DNA of 64,000 nucleotides, from positions 1 through 64,000 of the forward strand of contig JAVGVS010000111.1 of the NCBI GenBank assembly GCA_032718565.1. The letters run 5' to 3'. The notes under the pieces were generated by a model. It did no database searches, was not told where the DNA came from, and was given only the letters and a program-made list of their open reading frames with translations. How positions within the stretch are numbered: position 1 is the stretch's first letter; every line of letters begins with the position of its first letter. The DNA comes from Distichodus sexfasciatus. Taxonomy: Eukaryota > Chordata > Actinopteri > Characiformes > Distichodontidae. This document shows positions 10,489 to 23,226 of the stretch, in pieces. The translations under genes and the position numbers were made by a program.

Positions 10489-12330
10489 TAAGCAAGCCAA
10501 ACATTTCTCGGAACAGGCACATGATATATTTTATGCTGAGGCTTCACCCGGCAACAAATTATAAAACCAAATCCAAAAAACTGAGATAGTTTGAAGCTGT
10601 ATTTTTTTTTTTAACGATCATGTCCAGTAGTGAAAATAGCAATATAGCAGCTTGGGCTCGGACAGCAGCGAAGGGCCTCCCCGCCATGTGGTGTGAAGCG
10701 TAAATTAACACGCTACCTTCCCCACTCCCCCACCGGTTGACGCCGGCTGTGCGCGATGGCAGAAGGAGGAGATCCCCCACCCCTCACTCTTGGCTAAATT
10801 CAAGGTAAAAGATTCAAAACACGCATTTGCAACCTGCTACTATAGTTAGCGTGTACAGCGTTGATGAAATAAATACTATAGGTTTGCTACCAAGCTTAGT
10901 TTTTAACTTAACCATCGCCCGTAACGTTTATTATGAACTGCGAACTAAATTTAAACACAGTCACATAAAGCATCTGCTGCACCGGCTGCTTTTGTGCTTT
11001 GCTGAAAAGTTCATCACTGTAGCATGCGCACTCAACCGGACACGTTTCAAAAACGAAAGTTGCCGCTCAGTACGTCTGCCGTTTGATTATTTTTCCACAA
11101 CGATCTCCTTATTTGCGCCGGTCAGTTGCTAAAAGTCTACGGCGTTTTTTTGGCGTAAAAATGACGCGGACGCGAAGAAAAGGCTTTTTCTCCGCAGTAA
11201 ATGTTTACTTTTTTTCCCCTTAATAAATGTTTATCGTTGTGTGTTAAGTATAAACGCGTCAAACAAGCAGAAACACACATGAAATACATCAACAACAGCA
11301 CCATAATTTGGACTAAAAGAATTGCTAATTAGCAACACTGCGATATCATGATATTTTTGCTTAGGGTTATCATACCGTCAGAATTTCAGGCTGAGCCATG
11401 CCTAGTTGTAGACCCATATTGTGCATCCCTCGTTCAGTACAGCTGAGTTTTATTTGTATAGCGCCGTATGTACACACAGTTTAGGTTTTTTATACGACTT
11501 TCACTTGAATACTTGATGTCAACAGGTTAATTGTCAAGGCTGTATTTTTGTCACGAAGACCATCGTAGCTGTAAACAGCACACCTTATAGAAAAGAGTCC
11601 CTCTTACCTCCATGGTGGGCGTTTGTGTCCCACTTTACTTGAAAATGAGTTGAAATGAGCGCTTCACCCACGGACATTAATGTGCATAAAACAGCTGGAA
11701 GCGAATCAGGAAACGTTGTGCGTTAGCCTTCATTTACTAATAACCACATTAGTGTCCTTGAGCTGAGCGACTTTTTAAGGCAATACGTCACATTTTGGAT
11801 TAGATATATACCCTAAGTATGCCTTAATATTAAAGGTACAACAGGAATGGTTTAAAAACACGTTTGTTTGAGTAGTAGCATATTGTTGTAGGTTTTGACA
11901 TGGCCAAGAGCAGCAGATTTGTTGCTATACCAACAAACAAACAATCCCAACAAAAATAAAGAAGGAAAACCCCCCACAATTTTACACCTTGTAATGTTCC
12001 CGCAGACGTATGTACAGTATGTTTTACTAGATGTGAAAAGATTTTAGTTTAGTTAACCGAGTTAATAAAAATGGTCAATTTAGATTTAAAACTGACGTCG
12101 TTAGAGTGCAATATAAATATAAATTAAGGTTAGCATTTTTATGCGTCTCTGGCTGCTTATTACGGAGTGTGATTGAAACTAGAAATCGTGTCCTGAATGT
12201 CTAATACTTTAGTGTTTTGAGACCTTTATAAAAGTAATGTTAAGCGTGTATGAATCTTTACTAGGAATTACAATTTAATTTCATTGCAGGCAACCTTTCA
12301 TAATGTCCTTTGCAAATTTAGAGTGTTACT
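10489..12330. other. Gene-free stretch
   Basis: AT-rich non-coding DNA. A short TTTTATTTGTATAGCGCC motif near 11450 resembles the tail of a common fish repeat. No exon or RNA gene recognised. Confidence 0.5.
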
Positions 12331-12338
12331 GTTTTAAT

Positions 12339-12697
12339 TAGAGGTCGGACGATTTTTTTTTTTTTAGGGCCGATATCGATACAGATTATTGCTGGTTAAC
12401 GGAGTCGAGAACCGATATGCAAAAAAAAAAAAATGTCAAAATTTAGAATTTTACAAACGCCAACACAAATCTTAATTTAAGTAACTTTATTGTTTATAGA
12501 TACTTTTTACATTATTTTAATTTACTTAACATAATATTAAATAAAGATTTTAGTAACATTATAAAACTAGCAAATTTGAAACTTTGTAGTATTCCACATT
12601 TGAACAAACAGCATAGAGAGTAGAGACGGCAGAATCAGGCAAAATGCCTAATATCGACCCCCGATAATCGGCTTGGCTGACAATCGGTCGACCCTTA
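12339..12697. mobile_element. hAT-like MITE
   Basis: The left end TAGAGGTCGGACGAT and the right end AATCGGTCGACCCTTA form imperfect TIRs. Flanks GTTTTAAT (12331-12338) and GTTTTAAA (12698-12705) are an 8-bp target duplication with one mismatch. The body has GATATCGAT / CCGATAATCGG words of the wider hAT-like group in this window. Confidence 0.82.
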
Positions 12698-12810
12698 GTT
12701 TTAAATGTAAGAGCATTAAGACAGTTATACTGAACCTATCTAGTTCTTTATATAGTTGTAGGTACTTTTTTTTTTTTTTTTTAAATAGGGGCAAAATGAA
12801 TCTGGACAAA

Positions 12811-13307
12811 TATGTGACCCTCCACGGCAAAACCAGTCGCTTGTCGCAATGGAGGTTTCCAAGAAAAACGAGCGTTTATGTTGCGTGGGGTAAAATTTTG
12901 GATTTTTTGTTTTTGTGTTTTGAAACACTAAATACTCGGCTAAATACAATATTTACGGTAAATCCACTCGTTGACTAGCGTGAAGATATTTCTCCAGAAT
13001 CCATCTTCGTCTCCCGACTTCAGTTAACCTAACGCAGGTAGGCTATCCGTGTGGCTGTGAATGCAGCGTAGGCTACCGTAAATGCAAACGTAGCCGCGAC
13101 CGCACCAAGCGTCTGTGAGTGCTACGGCGATAGTCAACTTCAAAGGCAGATTTCTCCGTTTCTCACTTGCCGTGACAGGAGAAACCCGACTCCTTTGAAT
13201 GTTGATATCTCAGTCATATGTCGTCCGATTTATGCTCTTTCATGACAAAATAACTCAATTTTGAAAATTTGCGACAAGCGACTGGTTTTGCCGTGGAGGG
13301 TCACATA
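12811..13307. mobile_element. Foldback MITE with 39-bp perfect inverted arms
   Basis: The left arm 12811-12849 begins TATGTGACCCTCCACGGC and the right arm 13269-13307 is its exact reverse complement, ending GCCGTGGAGGGTCACATA. Total length is 497 bp. The loop encodes nothing. The terminal TA could itself be the target dinucleotide. The full arm identity suggests the copy is young relative to its neighbours. Confidence 0.88.
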
Positions 13308-16300
13308 CTGTATATATAAAGATTCCTCAAATACTTAATTGTAGAAAGCCTCCAGTATGTTAAGTTGAAGAGAGTCCAAGCAAAACATGTTCTTCAAGAA
13401 CATCTTTCCAGACTAGCAATGTTCCAATTCAAAACGATAAGCTTGTATTACTTTTAGCACCTGTTAGAATTAACTCAAGCAGAAGTAAAGACATAAAAAT
13501 CCATAGAAGTAGGTGAATTTACGCTTGAACTGTTCCATGATTGTCCTTTCTGGTTTGGCATAAAAATCACTGTGGAGATCTTTATAATTCTGAATCGCCC
13601 CCAAAAAATGTGTCAGCATATCACTGACATCAGTTGTTAAATTTCCTCAGCTTTTTATGCACTTTCTTGCAGTTAGGTTTGAATTGGTGTCCTAAAAAGG
13701 TAGCAGATGATTGTTATCCACGTCTGGGGTTGCTAAGCGTCGTGGAACATTAACGTGATTGTTTTAATCTGGTTGAGAAAAATTTGTCGACGAGCTAATG
13801 GATTTTATTGAAAAGGTCACATTTAATTCAGTTCTTCAGTCTTCAATTCCTAACGTTAGTTATATCCTCAGATTCTATTAAAAAAAATATTGGAATACTG
13901 ACAAACCTGCATACTTCATTTACAGGCAGGAGATAAAAAAGGAATTATCACAGGATGCGGAATTTGATATGCATTTTCAGCATAGACAGAACAAGAGGAA
14001 GTCATTGATGACACTGATCTTTTAAGTAGCTGCATTAGTGAAAAGCCCGGATTACAATGTCAAGAACAGTGAATAAATAAACTAATCTAACAAACCTATG
14101 TTGTAGCTTGTAGGTGGACGGAATATAAAGTTGAATAAAGCAACACTGCTCTTTAAATTAGAAAATGCGCCACACAAATTATTCATGGCTTTCAGTCTCA
14201 TTAAGCAGTTCAGGTAATGAATGAATGAATGAATGAATTAATTAATTAATGAATGACAGACAGACAGACAGACACTCTTAATTGGGCTCATTTTCCAATA
14301 TTTGCTACCCGTTTGCTAGATTTTTTTTTTATGTAAAAATTTAAAATGAGATAAGTTGAGTGTTATTGATGCAACTACAAAAACATAGGAAGACAGCTAG
14401 ACATACCTTTTAAAACTGGAGTTGTCAGCTAACACTGAAACATCAACAATGTAACAAGCGTTTCTGTAAAATGAATAACAGAACTGGCTACCGCTATTTA
14501 GCTTCAGGCCAAGAACATGACGCTCCTGCTTAAATGGCCAGACCCTTAATGCTAAACACAGCTCGAAAGACGGTGTAAGAGATGATATACCTGTTCACAG
14601 TCATGTTAAAGTGAGAATTCACAAATCTGCTGTATATCTTTCTAAATCCAATGCATCTAGCATTAGTGTTCCAAAATGCATCACCAACAATAATAGGAAT
14701 TTCCCTTGTACCGGATTTTTTTACTGCTTTGTGAAATTAATTCTTTGTTAGAACAAGTCACTAAATAAGTCGAAAAACTGCACCTGTGATAAAAGGAAGG
14801 TTTGCTGGAGTTACGGTAAAAAGTATCAGTACCACGTTTTGCAGACATTGCAACAATAATTGCAAGTAGAAATTTGTAATAAAAATGTGCAACATTAACA
14901 GTCGAGGAAGTTCGTATTTCCTGAGATATTAGATATTTGGAACCATATTAGTTTTAGAGGATAGTCTTTGCACGCTGTTCGAAAAGAGGATGCCTCGTGG
15001 GATTAGTTCTCGTTTTCTGAAGTTTAAAGATAACTCCTTTTCGTTTTCTAAGTGGCTTGTTTACTCACAGCAGTAAGTAATCATGTTTAATCATGTGGTT
15101 CGGGAATTATTCAAATGGGTGGGTATTTTAGGGTTTGGCTACAAGCAGAAGCTGCAGTTTCCTCAAGATTAGCAGATCAGAATCATAATTAGTTTTAGTA
15201 ATCTGTGTTGCCTACTTTGCTAAACCTAGGCAGGAGCTTCACTAACTGCATGAACTTTCCCCAAATCCACTAAATTGGGCTTTAACATGATCTAAAATAC
15301 TCCTTTTACCTGTAAGCATGAATATATTTTGAATTGGCCCAAAATATTCCTCTTTGTACCTTTTTCTGGAAATTAATTTTGCTCTACTGTACCACTTTTT
15401 GTCAGTGTTCATTGTGAGGAATGAGTGCTGGATTTAGTCTTAAATAGTTTGTAAAAACACATTTTTAACATGCCTCTGTCTAGATTGAAGCATGCACAAT
15501 TAGAGTGGTTTAAAGTAAAAGTCCCTACACCTTAGTGTCCTCAAATGAGAATTTCCCATGTTTACAAGTGCATGCTAAAACGTTAGCATTATTTCAGGTA
15601 AAGAAAACTGAAGAGTAACCTTTCTGTGAAGATGTCCTTTTATTATGCATATATTTGTTGAATTGAAAGTAGTTCAGATATTATTCTCTGTAACTGTGCA
15701 AGTATTAGTATTTAATTTGTTTTTGACGTGGCATGGCTCAATAAATCTAAAAGTTTGGGGTAGAACAGTCAAACGTTTACGCAGAGGTCTGTGTGGCCCG
15801 CAATCAGTGCCTATTAAGTCGACCACAGGAACAAAACGGAATTAAGAGAATTACTGAGAAACAAATGGCTAAAAGCAGACCTTTAGATGTATCTTTGTGT
15901 ATATACTTTGGTTATACTAGCAGAATTAGATTAAACCTTCTTGGTTTAGTCCCCTCTCCCGTAGGCATACCTACCTACTCCGGAAACCTCATTAAAAGTT
16001 GGATGTTTCATATTCGTAGTTAGTTATCGCTGCTATTAAGGTCTTTTTAAGAGGCTGATGGCATGTTGATGGAGGATGTGTGTGGATATTTGGTTGTGGG
16101 TTCTGGAGCGATTTTTTCTGTGCCTTGTATTTTGATGCTGTGATGCCATTGGCGCTTAATGTAGGTCCCTTAGGAAGCAAAGGAACATTTCAGTGACACA
16201 CAAAGTAAAACAACCGACATATCATTTTCTTTTAATTTTTGCATTAACGGTAAATTCATTTTTTGATTTTTGTACTTGATCCATCTCTAAATCTGGTGTT

Positions 16301-17700
16301 GGGTCATGGAAAGTAGGACTCTTACTGCCGCTCAATGATGTTCTTGGGTTTAGTTGAAAGGTTTCTGTGCACTCATCTTTTTGTGCTGAAAATTGTTTTT
16401 GGCACAACTTAGGAGTAGCTTTTAGCAAAATGTCAAATAGGACATGTTGATAACCTCAGAACGTGTCTGGTTCCTGTGTATATTCAAAAAGAAGTCATGT
16501 TCAGCCTACCTCTACTGTTTCAGTGTGACGTTCAATATTTAACTAGCTGTTACAAAGTGAACAATATTCATGCAAAAACTCCTTTCATTAAAACTTGTTT
16601 GTCTAATCTTGTGTGTGGATGTGTGTGTGTGTGTCTGCGTGTGGTGTTCTGTAGAGGTAATATATCAACCAACCTGAGGAATTCTAAGCCAAACTATTAA
16701 AATGTACTGAGTTCTGAGTCTGAGAAGTGAACCTTTATTCCTTTCTGATTTTCATGAAATCAGCATTGCATTTGAGACTTGATGCTTAGTAAGATAAGTA
16801 GTACCTTCATGACTACTGTTTATCTAGAATCATTTGAGCCATACAACGCCGACGCATTCTGAAAATCGCATGTTTATCAGTGTGATTGTGAAGCTGTGTG
16901 TATATCTTCATTTAAAAAGCAACAAAAATTCACCAAATGGATTGGTGTTGGTCGTCTTGCGGTTAACCTTAGTCATTTCCAGTCTTAGGCGCTTACAACA
17001 AAAAAAGATCTATGAAGGCACTCATCATAGCTCCAGAACTTGTATTCCTGTTGTACTTTACGACATGCCAGAGGTAACCCTGGTTGAAATTGCACTTGAA
17101 TTGAAAACTGATGTTCCTGATGCACAGGCTGGAAAGTGGCCACATAATACACTTGTTCTTGACAAAGTGACGATCAAGGCATGGTGCAAAATGGTTCAGA
17201 TCTACATATCTCCTTGGTGAAAGTTGGTTACAAGAGATCTGATTCAGGAAGATTAGAGTTGGGTTCAGGGGACTTTCCTATACATCCACGAACATACAAA
17301 CTAATCCCTCCTAAATCCACCGGGGCCATTTTTTTTTTGGAGAAGATGCAATTCTGGAAACTATGTATTTATTCATGTGATGAGATAATTTGGTGAATGT
17401 TCAGGAAAAAATATGAATTTTGTATTAACCTGCAGTGATTACTGAGCAAAAAATGTAACATTTTCCCTGGTATTAGCATTTAATTTGTTATAATGTATGC
17501 AGCAGCCAGTCAGTCTTGTTCTAAAACTATTGTGGCTTAGTATTGGTTTAAATAAAGATGAAATGCTTAATACACGTGGAGTTGTGTTTTATGTTGTTGG
17601 TCTTTCTTATTTTATCATTCCATCATCAAAGTCTATGCTCGAAGCTATGTAAAGTTTTCTGCCCACAGTGCTAAGACTAAATAAAAACTGTTGGGGGGGT
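13308..17700. other. Quiet 4.4-kb stretch without recognised repeats or genes
   Basis: This is the longest part of the ankrd52-nabp2 interval in which I see no TIR element. It holds a GAAT/CAGA microsatellite (14216-14274), a short TG run near 16618-16632, and AATAAA signals near 17551 and 17680. Short frames at 15645-16023 and 16834-17220 have no recognised family. It could be distal ankrd52 3' UTR, a non-coding RNA, or plain intergenic DNA. Confidence 0.5.
14216..14274. repeat. Compound tetranucleotide microsatellite
   Basis: Runs of GAAT/ATTA followed by CAGA. The preceding AAGCAGTTCAGGTAATGAATG resembles the tail of the SINE family seen at 30205-30355. Confidence 0.85.
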
Positions 17701-18149
17701 CTTTCGTCCATGACTGACTAGGTTGATTAGGGTTTTTCAGTCCCTCCAGAATTTCACAGGCCTTTTTTTTTTTTTGAGATTGTTGCGGCCTAAAATGTCT
17801 GCTTTTGTGGCAGCTTTAAAAAAAAAAATTTAAGCGGTTCAGATAATGACTGACCACTAATTATTTGTGTCAACCTTTAACCATTTTGTTATTTTTGAAG
17901 GTAAATCCGAGGTGTTTGTATCACGTTTCCTGCGTCTTCCAAACAAGGAAGTGAGTTCAACGTGTTCAACCTGTGGCTCAACGTTTTGCGGGAAAGGACA
18001 ATGAATGGTCAAAAATTACGGTAATTAGTCAAAATTGCACGGTCGAATGAATTTGCTAAATTTGCGTTCATAGATGCGATCCCAACATCGCAGAATCCTG
18101 GGGGGTCTGGCTTATTCACTATTAAATGCAATCAGGACCAGGAACTATT

Positions 18150-18325
18150 TACATTTATGGCATGTAGCAGATGCTCCTATCACAGAGTGACTTCCACTTC
18201 CTAATTTGATTAATTTGAATTGGGATTAAGGGTCTTGCTCTCTCTGGTAGGAGGTAGGGTTTGAACCCACAACCTCTTGGTCCAGAGCCGAGTGTCTGAA
18301 CCATTAGACAACCACCACCCCTATG
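18150..18325 (-). repeat. tRNA-derived SINE, nearly full length
   Basis: Read on the minus strand it starts with a tRNA-like head (GGTGGTTGTCTAATGGTTCA) followed by a B box, GTGGGTTCAAACCC, and a body with AGACCCTTAATCCC and AGTCACTCTGTGATAGGAGC. The same body and tail (GTCACTCTGGATAAG) recur at 24478-24598 and 37430-37548. Confidence 0.7.
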
Positions 18326-19165
18326 ACGATGCTCCCTCAAACTGTATCAACTTGCAATCTTCTGGGAAGACTTTACACACTTTCCAGGTTTTCGAGCTAG
18401 ATTTTCCAGCACCTTATAACTGTTAATGGTATATCTATGTATACTAGAATTTAAAATATTTTATTAAATTGTTGGTAATTGTATAATTGGTAATTGTTTA
18501 GGTAAAGAAATTATACAGTTGTACAATTAAAGGGTTAATCATTTCAAATATGTGATGAAGTGGTATTGCCACAATAAATGCCATCTTGTCAGGTAGGAAA
18601 ATTTTGCATTATTTTCCAACAGTAGCATCATTTGAGTGACCACCACCCCCTATCAAATAATGCTGCAAAATCACAAACTATTATTGCATCAGTATCTGTG
18701 AAATCTATAAACATGGGCAGCATGATTTCATACTACAGACCATCTCAAAAAATTAGAATATTGTGAAAAAGTTCAATATTTTTTGTCACTCATTTCAGAA
18801 AGTGAAACTCCTTTATTATATAGATTCATTACACACAGAGTGAAATATTTCAAGCCTTTATTTCTTGTCATTTTGATGATTATGGCTTACAGATAATGAA
18901 AACCCAAAATTCAGTGTCTCAGAAAATTAGAATCTTATATAAGATCAATAAAAAAGGATATTTTAAACAGAAATGTCAGGCTTCTGAAACGTACGTTCAT
19001 TTCTATGCACTCAATACTTGGTTCAGCCTCCTTTTGCATGAATTACTGCATCAGTGCGGTGTGGCATGGAGGCGATCAGCCTGTGGCACTGCTGAGGTGT
19101 AATGGAAGCCCAGGTTGCTTTGATAGCGGCCTTAAAGTCATCTGCATTGTTGGGTCTGCTGTCTC

Positions 19166-20688
19166 TCATCTTCCTCTTGACAATAGGTCAGGCGAGTTTG
19201 CTGGCCAATCAAGCACAGTAACACCATGGTCATTGAACCAGCTTTTGGTACCATTGGCAGTGTGGGCAGTTGCCAAGTCTTGCTGGAAAATGAAATCAGC
19301 ATCTCCATAAAGCTTGTCGGCAGAAGGAAGCATGAAGTGCGCTGAAATTTCCTGGTAGATGGCTGCGTTAACTGTGGACTTCAGAAAACACAGTGGACCA
19401 ACACCAGCAGATGACATGGCACCCCAAATCGTCACTGACTGTGGAAACTTCACACTGGACCTCAAGCAACGTGGATTCTGTGCCTCTCCACTCTTCCTCC
19501 AGACTCTGGGACCTTGATTTCCAAATGACATGCAAAATTTACTTTCATCTGAAAAGAGGACTTTGGACCACTGAGCAACAGTCTAGTTCTTTTTCTCCTC
19601 AGCCCAGGTAAAACGCTTCTGACGTCTCTGGTTCAGGAGTGGTTTGACACGAGGAATGCGACATTTGTAGCCCATGTCTAGGATTTGTCTGTGCGTAGTG
19701 GCTCTTGATGCGCTGACTCCAGCACTCAATCCAGCAGTGGTGGAATGTAACAAAGTATTTGTACTTCATTATAGTACTTAAGTAAATTTTTATGTATCTG
19801 TACTTTACTTAAGTAAAAATAATAATGCATACTTTTTATTTTACTCCATTACATTTTGCGGCAATTATCTGTACTTTCTACTCCACTACATTTCTACAAT
19901 TTATGCCGTTAATCATTACACTTTATGAACACAATTTCCTCAAAATCTTGCATGAAAAAATAGTTAGCCTACTGATTGCGTTCTGCCGTTGTTTGCCATT
20001 GCCAACCAATCTGGTGGCTTTATTAGCTCCAATGATGGCAGAGCGCGCGTCTAGTAGCAGCACGAGCAGGTAGAGTGGCTTGATTTCAAGAAGACGGGAC
20101 ATTCAACAGTCATTCAACAGACATTCACAGTATTGCAGAGTGCACGCACAATAAGCACACCAAACTTTCCAATACACACACACGAGCAATGACATGGGTA
20201 GAGGCATAAGTCAGTATATCTACATTCTTTTACAAAATGGCACAGCCCAGACGTTGAAACAACCCATTGCGTGAGTACTTTTACTTAAAAAAAATACTTT
20301 AAAGTACATTTAAAAGTAAGTACTTAGTACTTTCACTTAAGTAAGATTGTTGATGTAGCACTTCTACTTTTACTTGGGTACATATTTTGTGGGATATTTG
20401 TACTTTTACTTAAGTACTGAACCTAAGTACTTCCTCCACCACTGCAGTCCACTCCTTGTGAAGCTCCCCCAAATTCTTGAATGGATTTTGCTTGACAATC
20501 CTGCGGTTATCCCTGTTGCTGGTGCACCTTTTCCTACCACACCTTTTCCTTCCACTCTCTACGCTCAACTTTCTATGAATATACTTGGATACAGCACTCT
20601 CTGAACAACCAGCTTCTTTAGCGATGACCTTTTGTGGCTTACCCTCCTTGTGGAGGGTGTCAGTGACTGTCTTCTGGACGTCTGTCAA
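19166..20688 (-). pseudogene. Broken mariner/Tc1-like transposase
   Basis: The amino end (20688 down to about 20445) carries a helix-turn-helix region, with QKVIAKEAGCSESAVSKYIH followed by a basic GRKRCGRKRC hook. The catalytic part (19531 down to 19166) has SVTIWGAMSSAGVG, FIFQQDLATAHTA with the second acidic residue, and VLDWPANSPDL. The frame then leaves the family exactly where NPIENLW with the third catalytic acidic residue should follow. The gene is split by the 19735-20444 insertion and cannot encode an active enzyme. Confidence 0.88.
19735..20444. mobile_element. hAT-like non-autonomous element inserted in the mariner
   Basis: The ends CAGTGGTGGAATGTAAC and TACTTCCTCCACCACTG are an inverted pair. 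Flanks CAATCCAG and CAGTCCAC match at 6 of 8 positions. The body is built of TACTTAAGTA / AAGTACTT words. Comparison with the uninterrupted copy at about 33690 confirms that this block is an insertion. A relic of the same family lies at about 38640-38820. Confidence 0.85.
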
Positions 20689-21022
20689 GTCAGCAGTCTA
20701 CTCCATGATTTTGCAGCCTACTGACCCAGACTGAGACACCAATTGAATGCTCAGGAAACCTTTGCTGGTGTTTTGAGTTAATTAGCTGATTAGGGTGTGA
20801 CACCATGACTTTCCAATATTAAACTTTTTCCCCAATATTCTAATTTTCTGAGACACTGAATTTTGGGTTTTCATTATCTGTAAGCCATAATCATCAACAT
20901 TACAAGAAATAAAGGCTGGAAATATTTCACTCTGTGTGTAATGAATCTGAGTTTCACTTTCTGAAATGAGTGACAAAAAATATTGAACCTTTTCACGATA
21001 TTCTAATTTCGTGTACAGTGTA

Positions 21023-23226
21023 ATGTATTACTTTTTGCTGTAAAGCAGTAATGTAAAGCATTACTAATACATTTTCAGTAATATTATACTCGTTACATAT
21101 TTTAGTAACGCTTGTTATAACACATTTAACCCGAAATTTAGTGCTGTTTTGCTTTTTTTTTTTTTTTATATCACCATCACCTACACCAAGACCTTTGGCA
21201 AAAGAGAAAATTTCCTCCAGTCCACCTGCAGCCAATGAATGCAGTGGTCTAGTTAGTCGTTTAGAGCCCATTTACGACTAGAGCTTGTTTTTATTGAGTC
21301 GGAAATAATTTTTAGTCTAGACTGGTGATCAGCTCAGCATATGAGTGAACAATTTAAAAATCTATAATAATGGTTAGATTTGGAGAGAGATTTCTTGCTT
21401 GAGCGTGAGATTGTTTGATGCTTAATGCGTGAAAGTTGGCAACTTTGGTTTCAAGCCTTTATTAAAATCCAGGTCCCTTTCAAACGTGAACATTATATTA
21501 CATTTTTTTCTAGGATATGGAGCACCCGTACAAACTCTGTGATTTTTTTTTGCCCTACTCATCCAGAAGAAAAATTGGGAGGACCTCGTTTTGTGGATCA
21601 GCGTTCTGCTGGAAGAGAAAAATGGCTTTCCAAAATGTATTCCAACAGATTTGGAAACGTAGAATTGCTTTTATCGTCCGGGTATGGCGTATTAATATTT
21701 CACTTCACTAGGACAAAAAGGGCACATACCGTTCTCTCTCCTACACCGTTGGCACCGTAAAGTTCTCCCGGTATTCAGCAAACTCATTTAAATGTCCGTC
21801 AGACTGTCAGCCAGTTTTTGGGCGGAGGTTTTACGCATTAGCACTCAGAAACCCCATTGCTATGGTAATCTTGGGCTTTTCAGAATAACCCATTCTTTCA
21901 CAGTCTATTTTCATCATTGTACACTATTGCTGAAAATGCTGAAAAAATGTTATCAGTTTTCAATTGAGCACAACAGAATTGGAATTTTTAGCCTTAAAAA
22001 TATATGGTCTTGTGTAGTAGGTATTGATTTTATTGTAACCAACACAAAAACATGACATAAAAATAGTCTTTACTTTTTCCTCACCTTAGTCTTGACTATG
22101 AATCCCATACACAGTTCAAGCTGTAAATTAAATCGTTTTTGGCCATTTAGAAAAATGATTGACTTCACTGTGAAATCTTACCATGCTTAGCACTGATTCA
22201 GTACTAGATCACACTATAATCATCTAATCAAACACATCACTATGCACTGATTTGCACTGAGAGGTGCCTACAGTGATGTAACTCTTAAAAATGGTCTCAG
22301 AGTCAGATCTTGCTTTGTTTAAATACCTTTTGAACATTGTATTTGCTACATTGCCTTCTTACGTGGGCAAGAAAAAGAATCACTCTTTGAAACGTTCACT
22401 ACTTTTGCTTTACAGTCTGAAATTTCTTCTGCCTTATGCCTTTTTCTCGCTTTGTAGTTCTCTTCTCTTACTTCTACTTTAGGGTAGAAGTAAAATTGGA
22501 TGGGGTAAAATTATTTAGGAAAACCTGCCACATAATTTGAGACCGGAAGAAGACTTAACTTTAAACACAAAATCCAAATTGACTGCAAAATGGTCAAAAA
22601 ACAAAAAAGTGAACGTCCAAACTTATTTTCAAAATCTGTGAATTGGCTTAGGGAAGGGAGGACAATTGGGCAAATGAGCAGGAATGATTAAACAACACTT
22701 TCATTTTAAGCTGTAAAGCAACAAAATGTTAATGTTTTATAGAAGAGTGTTTCTTTTCCATTTGATATATTTTGTACTCAAATAATAGGCCATGTTTTCA
22801 TATACAATAACTTTCATATTTTTTTCTGTGAAACATTTTGTTACAAAAACAATTGACGAGCAGCCATCATGACAATAGAGTAGTAAAAGGGCAAAACATT
22901 TTATAATCACTTTAAAATTTAGAGGCATTAAAAAAGGCATCTACTATATATTTTTCATATTTTGTGGTTCTGTAAATAGACCGTTTTTGGACTTGCCCAA
23001 TCAACCATTTGTGTAGAACACAATTATTTTTTTTCATGATGGAGGTACACATGACAAATCTTATAGCCCTTCACGACAGACATGCAGGGTGCATCTCAAT
23101 ATAATATAATCCTTGGGCAAAAGGAACATGTGAATGTAAAACAATGGCCATAGTATTGGGTAAGTCCCACCACCTCCTGCTGTTACTCGCTTTGGTAGCA
23201 GGAGCCAAGCTTCCCCACAGCCGTTA
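21023..23226. other. ankrd52-nabp2 intergenic DNA and nabp2 3' UTR
   Basis: AT-rich sequence with no bounded element. The right part, immediately left of 23227, must contain the nabp2 3' UTR on the minus strand; no clear minus-strand AATAAA could be assigned. Short frames at 21425-22482 are not recognised. The solute carrier slc39a5, which lies between these neighbours in mammals, was not seen. Confidence 0.55.

Larger units (their letters stand above)
18736..21020 (-). mobile_element. mariner/Tc1-like transposon copy 1, interrupted by an hAT element
   Basis: TA dinucleotides flank both ends (18734-18735, 21021-21022). The left end starts CAGACCATCTCAAAAAATT. Inverted arms of about 200 bp match imperfectly (for example TTTCAGAAAGTGAAACTC against GAGTTTCACTTTCTGAAA). 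The transposase is on the minus strand and broken. An unrelated 710-bp hAT-like element sits inside at 19735-20444. A close relative is at 32678-34145 in dgka. Confidence 0.88.

Noticed and set aside
16834..17220. 128-residue frame in the quiet zone as a gene
   Set aside because: No recognisable domain; kept only as part of the unexplained 13.3-17.7 kb stretch.
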